Positions 22,291 to 29,354 of a stretch of DNA of 29,354 nt are shown here, one piece after another; the first letter of the stretch is position 1, and every line of letters starts with the position of its first letter. The notes under the pieces were generated by a model that saw nothing but the letters and a program-made list of their open reading frames with translations, was not told the origin of the DNA and did not search any database. The DNA lies in the NCBI GenBank assembly GCA_964525605.1, contig CAZGKT010000048.1, positions 1 to 29,354 of the forward strand. Direction: 5' to 3'. Both the position numbers and the translations under genes were made by a program. The DNA is from CAVTWJ01 sp964525605. Its GTDB lineage: Bacteria; Oederibacteriota; Muellerivitia; Muellerivitales; Muellerivitaceae.

Positions 22291-23703
22291 TTGCGAGCTC
22301 ACCTTCTCATTGTGGACGACGAGGAAAGCGTCCGGGAGTCGTTTCGCTTGGCGCTTCAGGATAAATACGAATTAACCTTCGCCGAAGACATCAAGTCCGC
22401 CTTGAAGGCGATCAAACTTCGCGAATATGATCTCTGCCTCCTGGACATTCTTCTTCCCGATGGGTCGGGCTTGGACCTGTTAAAGCAAATCAAACGGCGG
22501 GATGAGACGCTGGACATTCTCATGGTCACCGCGCTTCAAGGGGTGAATACGGCCCTCGAGGCCATGAAACTGGGCGCGTTTGACTATGTGACCAAGCCCT
22601 ATAAACTCGAGGATCTTTACGCGATTCTCGACCGCACGCTCCGAAAAAGGGAACTGGAACGAGAAATTCGTTATTTCCACGAGGAACGCCAAAAAGAATT
22701 CAGTTTTCTATTTTTGGGTACCAGTCCGGTCATGCGGGAATTACGCCAAAAAATTGAAAAAATCGCCTCTCAGGATTTACCCACGCTTCTGTCGGGCAAA
22801 ATGGGATGCGCCCAGGAGGAGGTGGCCCGGGAAATTCATCTTTTAAGCTCTAGGGCCAAAAGCCCCTTCGTCCGGCTGGATTGTTTTTCCGTTCCGAGAC
22901 GGCAGTGGGATGTCGAACTCTTCGGATGCGAAGGAAACCATTCGAAAGGTAACCAGCCCCAGACCGGGAAATTGGAATTTGCCCAAGGCGGAATTCTTTT
23001 CCTCGACCACATTGATTCCATGCCTGCCCCTACCCAGGAAAAGTTGGCGAAGGTCCTATCGGAAAAACGCTTTAATCGACTGGACACCCATACGGTCCAA
23101 ACATTAGATGCCCGGATTATCGCGTCCATGGAAACAGACCCGTCTCCCCCCAAGCCTTCTCTTTCCCTTCGCCCGGTTCTTTATAAAATATTGAATGCCA
23201 CCTCCCTGACGGTCCCTGCACTGAAAGAAAGAAAGGAAGATCTATCCGAACTCATCCGTCACATCCTGAAAAGAGCAAGCCTCAGGGCGGGCAAGCCCGG
23301 CAAGACACTTCAAAAAGAAGCGAATCAGTTCCTGATCCATTATCCCTGGCCGGGAAACCTTCCCGAAATGGAGACGGTCCTGGAAATGATGGTCTTTTTC
23401 TCGAAAAATGAAACCCTGAGCCTGGAAGATGTGCCCCTCGATCTTCTGGTGAAACATATCGGTACGGCTTCCACCCCCCAGGAAGCCAAAATTTCCTTAA
23501 AAAAAGTCCGGCGGAACTTTGAAAAACACTATATCCGTAAAATTCTTGAACAAACGCGGGGAAATCAAACCCGTACAGCCTCGGCCTTGGGGCTGCATCG
23601 CAATACCTTGATTTGGAAATTGAAAGAATTGGACTTAGAGGGCGAATACCACCAAATTGTTAAAACGAGGCGTGAAAGCCGATTAGGTTATAAGGACCTA
23701 TGA
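22291..23703 (+). CDS. NtrC-like response regulator with degenerate AAA+ domain
   Basis: Taken from TTG 22291, the protein has 470 residues with NtrC order. The receiver is intact (Asp9-Asp10, Asp52 in LLDILLPDGSG, Thr80, Lys102 of TKPY). The AAA+ fold is recognisable, but its working motifs are lost: Walker A GESGTGKE is GKMGCAQE (169-176), the sigma-54 loop GAFTGA is NHSKGN (216-221), Walker B FLDEI is FLDHI (Asp239-His240), the arginine-finger area FREDLYYRL is LRPVLYKIL, and sensor II PGNVRE is PGNLPE. A Fis-type helix-turn-helix (TRTASALGLHRNTLIWKLK) closes it. It probably binds DNA under phosphorylation control without ATP-driven sigma-54 activation. The next gene, a kinase, starts 7 bases later. 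Confidence 0.85.
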   Translation: MRAHLLIVDDEESVRESFRLALQDKYELTFAEDIKSALKAIKLREYDLCLLDILLPDGSGLDLLKQIKRRDETLDILMVTALQGVNTALEAMKLGAFDYVTKPYKLEDLYAILDRTLRKRELEREIRYFHEERQKEFSFLFLGTSPVMRELRQKIEKIASQDLPTLLSGKMGCAQEEVAREIHLLSSRAKSPFVRLDCFSVPRRQWDVELFGCEGNHSKGNQPQTGKLEFAQGGILFLDHIDSMPAPTQEKLAKVLSEKRFNRLDTHTVQTLDARIIASMETDPSPPKPSLSLRPVLYKILNATSLTVPALKERKEDLSELIRHILKRASLRAGKPGKTLQKEANQFLIHYPWPGNLPEMETVLEMMVFFSKNETLSLEDVPLDLLVKHIGTASTPQEAKISLKKVRRNFEKHYIRKILEQTRGNQTRTASALGLHRNTLIWKLKELDLEGEYHQIVKTRRESRLGYKDL

Positions 23704-23710
23704 TGATCTC

Positions 23711-24871
23711 ATGGTGAATAATAAAGATTTGAAGCATCATACGGTCCCGCCCCTCCCTTCTGTCGTATGGAAAGACGGAACGGAGGCCGATATCAACCTG
23801 GGCCCCATTAGCCGTTATTTTGAGAAGCAATTCCGATTTTCTCCCATTTATTATCTTCGAAATACCCCTAGGGGATTGGTCGGAAACAGGGCGGGGACCC
23901 CGGTCAAAATAGGGTGTTCGAGCCCCACTTACCGTTGCATTGAAAAAAACCTGAATACGACTCGTGGGAAGGTTTTCGAACGGCAGGAACTTTCTCATTT
24001 TTTCCCGGTTTTATGCGGGGAGGAATGGGCCGGTTGTATTGCGGTGGATAAGAATGGGAGCCGAGCCCAATCGGGGGGGCCTTCCCAACAAATATTATTG
24101 TTATACCTTTCGAAGATATTGGGGATCCTTTTGGAAAACCAACGGCTTTGGAAAATGTTGGAAAGATCCGAGCGCCAATCATCCCTTGGTTTTCTATCCG
24201 CAGGCGTTTTTCATGAAATTCGCAATCCTCTGACGGCTTTGAGCACTTTGCTTCAATTACTGCCCCAGAAAAAGAACAACAGCGACTTCATGAATTCATT
24301 CCAGGCGCTCATGTTAAAGGAACTGGACCGCCTGGTTTTTTTAACGGATCAGAGCCTGAAATTCGCGCTGGTTCGCGGCGAAAAACCGGCGGAGGTCGAT
24401 TTAGAGGAAACACTCGAACGAATCCACCAGTTGATACGACCCTCCTTGGGCCGAAAAAAAATACAAATCAAAATCAGGATTGAGCCGGGGTTAAAACTGA
24501 GGATGGAGCAGGTCCAATTTGAAAGTTTGGCGGTGAACCTGCTCAAAAACGCTCTTGCGGCCTTGGGAGAAAAAGGCGCGATTGAAATCACTGCGAAAAG
24601 GTTTGCACGGGGGAAAGAAAGGAAAAACGACGGAATCTGCCTGATGGTCAAGGATGACGGAAAGGGAATCGACTCCAAGGAAATCGAAAAGATTTTTGAT
24701 CCCTTTTTCACGACCAAATCCGGGGGGACAGGTCTCGGATTGTATATTTGCCGAAGGGTCGTGGAGAATTATGGGGGGGTCCTGAAGGCCAAGAGCAAAA
24801 AGGGGCAGGGGACCGTATTTTCCGCCTGTTTTCCTTCCGGAAATAGCTGGGAAAAGCAGGAAGATCTTTAA
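23711..24871 (+). CDS. Soluble NtrB-like sensor histidine kinase
   Basis: The 386-residue protein has no membrane segment. Residues 1-~145 are a sensor region with a possible GAF-like fold (low certainty). A linker helix (LGILLENQRLWKMLERSERQ) leads to HisKA with SAGVFHEIRNPLTALS, His168. The HATPase domain is complete: NLLKNALAALGEKG, KDDGKGID, FDPFFTTKSGG, TGLGLYICRRVVENYGG. The HEIRNPL type H-box is that of NtrB-like kinases that signal to NtrC-type regulators, which fits the preceding gene seven bases upstream. It starts at ATG 23711; AAGGA is 14 bases away, rather far, and GTG 23714 is an alternative. Confidence 0.92.
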   Translation: MVNNKDLKHHTVPPLPSVVWKDGTEADINLGPISRYFEKQFRFSPIYYLRNTPRGLVGNRAGTPVKIGCSSPTYRCIEKNLNTTRGKVFERQELSHFFPVLCGEEWAGCIAVDKNGSRAQSGGPSQQILLLYLSKILGILLENQRLWKMLERSERQSSLGFLSAGVFHEIRNPLTALSTLLQLLPQKKNNSDFMNSFQALMLKELDRLVFLTDQSLKFALVRGEKPAEVDLEETLERIHQLIRPSLGRKKIQIKIRIEPGLKLRMEQVQFESLAVNLLKNALAALGEKGAIEITAKRFARGKERKNDGICLMVKDDGKGIDSKEIEKIFDPFFTTKSGGTGLGLYICRRVVENYGGVLKAKSKKGQGTVFSACFPSGNSWEKQEDL

Positions 24872-24942
24872 TCCGTCGAAAGGCCTACCTTTTGGATGAG
24901 GAAATCTGGTATCTATGGAATGTCGAATAAGGAGGATCGCGG

Positions 24943-25548
24943 ATGAGCCAGGATAAAAAACAAATATTGATTCTTCATGAAGACCCGGTTTTCCTGAACG
25001 CTCTTGAATCGGTTTGCCTGCCTTTGGGAGAAATTTATTCAATCCATAGGCCCGAAGAGGCATTGGAACCTTTTAGCTTGATAAGATTCGACCTGCTTCT
25101 TTTGCAATGGGACCTTTTTTCCACCCAAGGTTCACTTGATTTTAATTCCTTTTGTCAATTACAGCCCGAAAGCGTCAAGGTGGCCATTTTCAAAAACCCG
25201 GATTTGAAGTCCGTGGTTTCAGCCATGAAATCCGGGGTTGTGGATGTGCTTTCGGCCCAAATGGAATTGGCTTCCCTCGCCCAGAAGATTCAGGATTACC
25301 TATCGGGAAAACAGGCGGTTAAAATCAGGCACGTTTCCCTGGCCCCCTTTATCGAAACCCTGACCCAAAACGGCATGGAAAGTCAGACCACGCTTTATCA
25401 GGCCCGGAAAGAATTTTATAAATTATTTGTGCGGATTATTTGCGGTCATTCGAATTTGACCAGGCAGCGGCTCGCCTCCCTTTTGGAAGTGAGCCCTCGG
25501 ACCCTTCAAAGGTACATCACCCGCGCCGGAGTCGCCCGGAAAAGCTGA
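24943..25548 (+). CDS. Pseudo-receiver regulator with Fis-type HTH
   Basis: The 201-residue protein starts after AAGGAGGA (24929-24936). Its first ~120 residues follow a receiver outline (QILILHEDPVFLNALESV, DLLLLQWDLFS, VKVAIFKNPD, GVVDVLSAQM). The phospho-acceptor Asp is Gln55, the switch Thr is Phe, and the conserved Lys is missing (LSKP is LSAQ). The Glu13-Asp14 pair remains. The last ~45 residues are a Fis-like helix-turn-helix (LTRQRLASLLEVSPRTLQRY). It cannot take phosphate in the usual way and probably works by binding partners or as a dimer. It lies 71 bases after the NtrB-like kinase in the same direction. The DNA target is unknown. Confidence 0.8.
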   Translation: MSQDKKQILILHEDPVFLNALESVCLPLGEIYSIHRPEEALEPFSLIRFDLLLLQWDLFSTQGSLDFNSFCQLQPESVKVAIFKNPDLKSVVSAMKSGVVDVLSAQMELASLAQKIQDYLSGKQAVKIRHVSLAPFIETLTQNGMESQTTLYQARKEFYKLFVRIICGHSNLTRQRLASLLEVSPRTLQRYITRAGVARKS

Positions 25549-25569
25549 AACCCGTCTGCCTTTCGAAGG

Positions 25570-26835
25570 TCAGCCTCCGGAAATCAATTTTTCCCACATC
25601 GCCTCATTGATAAGTATTTTGCTGATGAAATCTCTTTCTTCGGCCTCTTTGGGCTTAAGGGCCGGGTTGAGGGGAAACGTCATCGTAAAGATATTGCCCC
25701 TCCCTTTTTCACTCCGCGCTTTGATCCGGCCCCCATGATGGTAAATGATGAAGAAACAGGTCATCAGATATATGCCGAATTCATTGGGCTTGCCGCTTCT
25801 CACGAAAAAGGGATCAAAAAGGGATTGAAGGGCGTCCTGAGACAAACCGGGGCCATCGTCCTCGAGTTCTATCTGAATTTCCGCGGGCCCTTCCTTGGGT
25901 CCGATGGCAAGGGCGGCCCATTTCATCTTGCCGCCGGGGCTGAGGGAAGCCGTCTCCTCTTTTAACAAAAGCTCGAAAAGACGCTGAAACTTTTTCGCGT
26001 CCACCCGGATTTCCGGGAGGGAAGCGGGGATTTCATTTTGGACCCCGATTTTCTTTAGGTCCAAGTCCTCCTTCACATTTAAGACGGCCTGTTCCAGAAC
26101 CTGACGGATATTCACTTTATCCTGGAATTCGAGGGATGGTTTCTCGGAGGATTCCCACAAGTCGCTCAAAAGGCCGACCACCTTATCCATTTGGACTTGA
26201 ACTTTTTGGTAATAGTCCTTCCAAAAGTCCGGATTTCGCATTTGTTCGATTTCCAGATGTTCTTCTTTTAGTTTTGTAGGCGCCAGGTCTAAAAAGGTTT
26301 TCACGGCCACCAGGGAGTTGCGAAGGTGGTGGCTCAAACCCACCGCGAGGATGCCCAGGCTTAAGATCCGGTCGGTCAGCATGACGTTGTAAAGGGTGGA
26401 CATTTTTTCCCGAAGCAATTGGTCCCGCTCGCTTTGGACGATGAAAAATTCCAGGCCGCGCTGCAGGGTGACCTCCAATTGGGGAATATCCCAGGGCTTC
26501 GTGATGTACTTATAAATGGCGCCTGTGTTCACCGATTCGATGGCGGTTTCCAGGTCCGAATAGGCCGTCACCATGATGCGAAGGATTTGAGGCTTCAAGA
26601 GCCGGGCTTTTTCCAGAAGCTGAATCCCCTTTTCCCCGGGCATCCGCTGGTCGGTCATGAGAATGGCGGTTTGGGCCATGTGTTCCCTCAAGAGCTGGTA
26701 ACCCTCAAAGGCGTTGGGCGCGGTTAAAACCGAGAATTTTTCCCCGAACGTTTCCTTGAAATATTTCAGGGACTTCTCCTCGTCGTCCACATAGAGGATG
26801 TAAAATTTTTTGTAGTCGTAATAATTCGTCGGCAT
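25570..26835 (-). CDS. Receiver-histidine kinase hybrid with degenerate ATP-binding domain
   Basis: The 421-residue protein (ATG at 26835) begins with an intact receiver: YVDDEE, Asp62 in LMTDQRMPGEKG, Thr90 of MVTAYSD, Lys113 of TKPW. A helical HisKA-like region holds GLSHHLRNSLVAV (likely His169). The HATPase part has G1 EDDGPGLS and FDPFF but its N-box has Glu for Asn (FELLLKEETAS), and G2 is NEFGIYLM instead of GTGLGLYL. ATP binding is therefore doubtful; it may be a phosphorelay or phosphatase scaffold. It follows the large kinase gene by 11 bases in the same operon and could receive phosphate from it. The frame is open further upstream but overlaps that gene. Confidence 0.83.
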   Translation of the reverse strand: MPTNYYDYKKFYILYVDDEEKSLKYFKETFGEKFSVLTAPNAFEGYQLLREHMAQTAILMTDQRMPGEKGIQLLEKARLLKPQILRIMVTAYSDLETAIESVNTGAIYKYITKPWDIPQLEVTLQRGLEFFIVQSERDQLLREKMSTLYNVMLTDRILSLGILAVGLSHHLRNSLVAVKTFLDLAPTKLKEEHLEIEQMRNPDFWKDYYQKVQVQMDKVVGLLSDLWESSEKPSLEFQDKVNIRQVLEQAVLNVKEDLDLKKIGVQNEIPASLPEIRVDAKKFQRLFELLLKEETASLSPGGKMKWAALAIGPKEGPAEIQIELEDDGPGLSQDALQSLFDPFFVRSGKPNEFGIYLMTCFFIIYHHGGRIKARSEKGRGNIFTMTFPLNPALKPKEAEERDFISKILINEAMWEKLISGG

Positions 26836-26842
26836 TTCCATG

Positions 26843-26848
26843 TCCTTT
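26843..26848 (-). promoter_or_regulatory. Shine-Dalgarno that fixes the start of the receiver-kinase
   Basis: AAAGGA on the minus strand overlaps the stop codon of the upstream kinase gene and lies seven bases before ATG 26835. The ATG six bases further upstream would be too close to it. Confidence 0.75.
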
Positions 26849-29354
26849 ACGCTTTTTCGGGCAATTCCAGGATAAATTCGGTGTATTTTCCCTTTTCGCT
26901 TTTCACCGAAATCCTCCCGCCCTGTTCCTGCAATATGCGGAAGCAAATGCTCAAACCCAGTCCCATCCCCTTGCCCACATCCTTCGTAGTGAAGAAAGGA
27001 TCGTAAATCTTGTCCAAATCCGAGGGGGCGATGCCAGCGCCGTTGTCCCGGACCGAGATGAAAACCTTCCCGCCCTCCGGGCGGCTCTGGATCGAAAGGA
27101 GGGGCTCCTCGTCCTTGTAAATTTTTTCCCGCATGGCATCCGCGGCATTTTGGATCAAATTCACCAGAACATGGACCATCTTGTTCCGGTCGGCCAGAAC
27201 CTGCTGGCCTTCCGGCACATCGACCTCGACCTTGATCTGGTCCTTGAACTCGTGGCCCTGGAACCTCAGCGCGTTGGCCACCAGATCCTTCAAGTCGATC
27301 AGGTCCACGGCCCCGCCCGACTTCGGGTGCGTGAAGTTGCGCAGGTCGGATACGATGCGCTGGACCCGGTCCATGCCTTCCGCGATATCCGATACGGTCT
27401 CGACGAATTTAGCCCGGTCTTCCTCCGGGATGCGGTCCTGTTTCCCCTTCAAGACGTAAAGGGCTTGCGAGGCGTAATTGAGGGGATTGTTGATCTCATG
27501 AATAATACCGGCGCTGAGACGTCCAAGGGAAGCCATCTTTTCATTTTGAACCAATTGTCCTTCTGTTTCTTTTAATTGTTCGAGTGTCATTTCCAGTGCA
27601 CTTTTTTTGCGGGCCAAATCGCGCTGGTACTGGTGGGATTCGATCAGGTTTTTGACCCGCACGTGGAGTTCGGTGGTCGAAAAGGGTTTGGTCAAAAAAT
27701 CGTTCGCGCCCGCGTTGAGCGCCGCGTATTTGGTGTCCTCGTCCGCCCGGGCGGTCAATAAAACAACAGGAATGGCCTGGGTGGAAACCTGGGCCTTCAA
27801 TTCGCGACAGGCCTGGATGCCGTCCTTTTCAGGCATCATCATGTCCAACAGAATCATGTCCGGCAGGTATTGCCTCGCTTTCTCCACCGCCTGGTTCCCA
27901 TCCACCGCTTCTAAAACCTCGTAATGCTTCTCCAACTGGGATTTGAGAAACCTCAGCATGTCCGGTTCGTCGTCCGCCACCAGTACCTTGGGCAAGCGCC
28001 CTCCCCCAAAATTTTCCGGCCGCATCGATTCGGAGAGAGGGGTCAGGGTGGGGAAAAGCTCGGCCCGGCGGTAAAGATTGGCCAGCCATTCCTCTTCAGG
28101 CTGAGCTTCCCCTTTTTTCGGGGAAGCGGGGGCTTCCTGAAGTTTTTCGGGGGATGCGGATAACCCCTGGGCCGCTTCGAAGGGTACTTGAACTGTCATG
28201 GTGGTTCCCACCCCGACCTGGCTTTGGGCCGTCACGGTTCCTCCCATGGCTTCGGTGAGTTCCTTGACGAGGGCTAATCCAATCCCCGTACCCTGGTATT
28301 TCCTTTGGGCCGAGGAATCGGCTTGCCAGAACCGGTCGAAGATAAAGGGCAGGTCATGTTCGGATATACCCATCCCTGAATCTTGGATGACCAGGTTTAA
28401 TTGGGGTCCTTCCTTACCGATGGTCAATTCCACCCGGCCACCGGCGGGGGTGAATTTCAGGGCGTTAAAGAGGAGGTTCAAAACGATTTTTTCAAATTTA
28501 TTCGCGTCCAAGAGCACTTGAATCGGGGAATCGTGGACTCGGGCCGTGAGGCGGATTCCCTTGTCCTTCGCCGTACCCTGAACGGACTGGACCAGGCCTT
28601 TCAGGAACCTGTCCAAATCCACCGGCGTCTTATGCACCTCCATGCGGCCCGATTCCAGCTTGGCTAGGTCCAGCAAGTCGTTGATCAATTTCAGCAGGCG
28701 CATGGCGTTGTTTTCCATCGTGGCCAGGATGTCCTGGGATTCCTCGTCCAGAAGATGTTTTTTCTGGATCCGCAGGGCCTGAAGGGGCGAGAGCATGAGC
28801 GTCAAGGGCGTCCGGAGTTCGTGGCTGATATTGGCGAAAAACCGGCTCTTGATCTTGTCCAGTTCGATCAATTTTTGGTTGGATTCGGCTAGTTTTTTCC
28901 TGTTCTGGTCCAGTTCATAGCGGTTCGTAAATTCGCGGACGCGGAGCTGATAGGTAAAGAAAGTCCCGACGACCGCAAAAACAGTCGTTAAGGATAAAAA
29001 ATAAAGATTATTGAAAAACAAACCGCTTACTGAAACGCCGCCATGTCCCCAACAGGCGGCCAAATAGATGGCAAGCGTGGCAATGCAGACGATCGATGTT
29101 TCTTGATAGGTCCAAGGAACGATCAGGCAGAAAGCCACCAAAACAACATTCAAACCGGCGTAATAGGGGGAAAGGGCCCCTTCCGTCGAGTAAATCATCC
29201 AGGTGATGAATCCGAGCGGGATCATGGGAAGAAGGAGGAAACAGATACGGTCATACTTGGCTCCCCACCGACTATAAAAGAAGGCAAAGAGGGCCGCGAC
29301 GAACAGGGATGAGAGCAGGCGAAGTTTCAGGAAATAGGGAACGAATTTCGGGTA
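26847..29354 (-). CDS. Membrane HK-REC-HK hybrid sensor kinase, 5' end cut by the window
   Basis: The frame is open past an internal Met (codon 29225-29223) to the right edge, adding 43 hydrophobic residues, so the true start lies outside. Positions below count from that Met. Multi-pass membrane sensor to ~95, coiled-coil linker, HisKA with ANISHELRTPLTLM (His135), complete HATPase (NLLFNALKFTP, QDSGMGIS, GTGIGLALV), a receiver (Asp418-Asp419, Asp461, Thr491, Lys513), then a second HisKA with SAGIIHEINNPLNYASQ (His576) and second complete HATPase (NLIQNAADAM, DNGAGIAP, FFTTKDVGKGMGLGLSI). Two full kinases around one receiver suggest an internal relay. The receiver-kinase encoded 11 bases downstream is the likely partner. 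Confidence 0.92.
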   Translation of the reverse strand, partial: YPKFVPYFLKLRLLSSLFVAALFAFFYSRWGAKYDRICFLLLPMIPLGFITWMIYSTEGALSPYYAGLNVVLVAFCLIVPWTYQETSIVCIATLAIYLAACWGHGGVSVSGLFFNNLYFLSLTTVFAVVGTFFTYQLRVREFTNRYELDQNRKKLAESNQKLIELDKIKSRFFANISHELRTPLTLMLSPLQALRIQKKHLLDEESQDILATMENNAMRLLKLINDLLDLAKLESGRMEVHKTPVDLDRFLKGLVQSVQGTAKDKGIRLTARVHDSPIQVLLDANKFEKIVLNLLFNALKFTPAGGRVELTIGKEGPQLNLVIQDSGMGISEHDLPFIFDRFWQADSSAQRKYQGTGIGLALVKELTEAMGGTVTAQSQVGVGTTMTVQVPFEAAQGLSASPEKLQEAPASPKKGEAQPEEEWLANLYRRAELFPTLTPLSESMRPENFGGGRLPKVLVADDEPDMLRFLKSQLEKHYEVLEAVDGNQAVEKARQYLPDMILLDMMMPEKDGIQACRELKAQVSTQAIPVVLLTARADEDTKYAALNAGANDFLTKPFSTTELHVRVKNLIESHQYQRDLARKKSALEMTLEQLKETEGQLVQNEKMASLGRLSAGIIHEINNPLNYASQALYVLKGKQDRIPEEDRAKFVETVSDIAEGMDRVQRIVSDLRNFTHPKSGGAVDLIDLKDLVANALRFQGHEFKDQIKVEVDVPEGQQVLADRNKMVHVLVNLIQNAADAMREKIYKDEEPLLSIQSRPEGGKVFISVRDNGAGIAPSDLDKIYDPFFTTKDVGKGMGLGLSICFRILQEQGGRISVKSEKGKYTEFILELPEKA

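Overview
The window looks like chromosomal DNA of a Gram-negative bacterium from a poorly sampled lineage. The sequence shows lipobox and Sec signal peptides, a PorV/PorQ-like outer-membrane barrel, large secreted proteins with Thr-Pro stalks and FlgD/type-IX-like C-terminal Ig domains, many histidine kinases, and moderate G+C. These traits are typical of FCB-type and related candidate phyla. The phylum cannot be fixed without a marker gene or database search.

Layout. 1-4.9 kb: tail of an EamA-type transporter, an Old Yellow Enzyme (namA-like), a GT39-type membrane glycosyltransferase with a C-terminal TPR, and an orphan sugar-type solute-binding lipoprotein. 5.0-6.6 kb: a secreted DsbD alpha-type domain followed by a secreted peroxiredoxin-like protein, a likely periplasmic thiol-redox pair. 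6.6-8.3 kb (minus strand): a zeta-crystallin-type quinone oxidoreductase overlapping otsB. 8.7 kb: a tiny secreted Ala/Lys-rich protein with a strong terminator.

9.3-18.5 kb is the most distinctive block. A tightly packed set (two ATGA overlaps, then a short gap) encodes a secreted stalked protein with a type-IX-like C-terminal domain, a PorV-like barrel fused to TPRs, a membrane histidine kinase and an OmpR-family regulator. Downstream lies an AT-rich gap with three exact-period 11-bp direct repeats, a plausible regulator site. It precedes a giant stalked surface protein that is split by a one-base frameshift at the end of a 168-bp tandem duplication. A 54-codon gene with a strong Shine-Dalgarno follows.

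18.8-22 kb: an M16 peptidase pair (one zinc-active, one without the zinc motif), then tRNA-Glu(CTC) with its terminator. 22.3-29.4 kb is a signalling island. A plus-strand group has an NtrC-like regulator whose AAA+ motifs are all degraded, a soluble NtrB-like kinase and a pseudo-receiver/HTH protein. A convergent minus-strand pair has a membrane HK-REC-HK kinase (running off the window) and a receiver-kinase with a damaged ATP site. Several of these look built for protein-protein signalling rather than classical sigma-54 activation.
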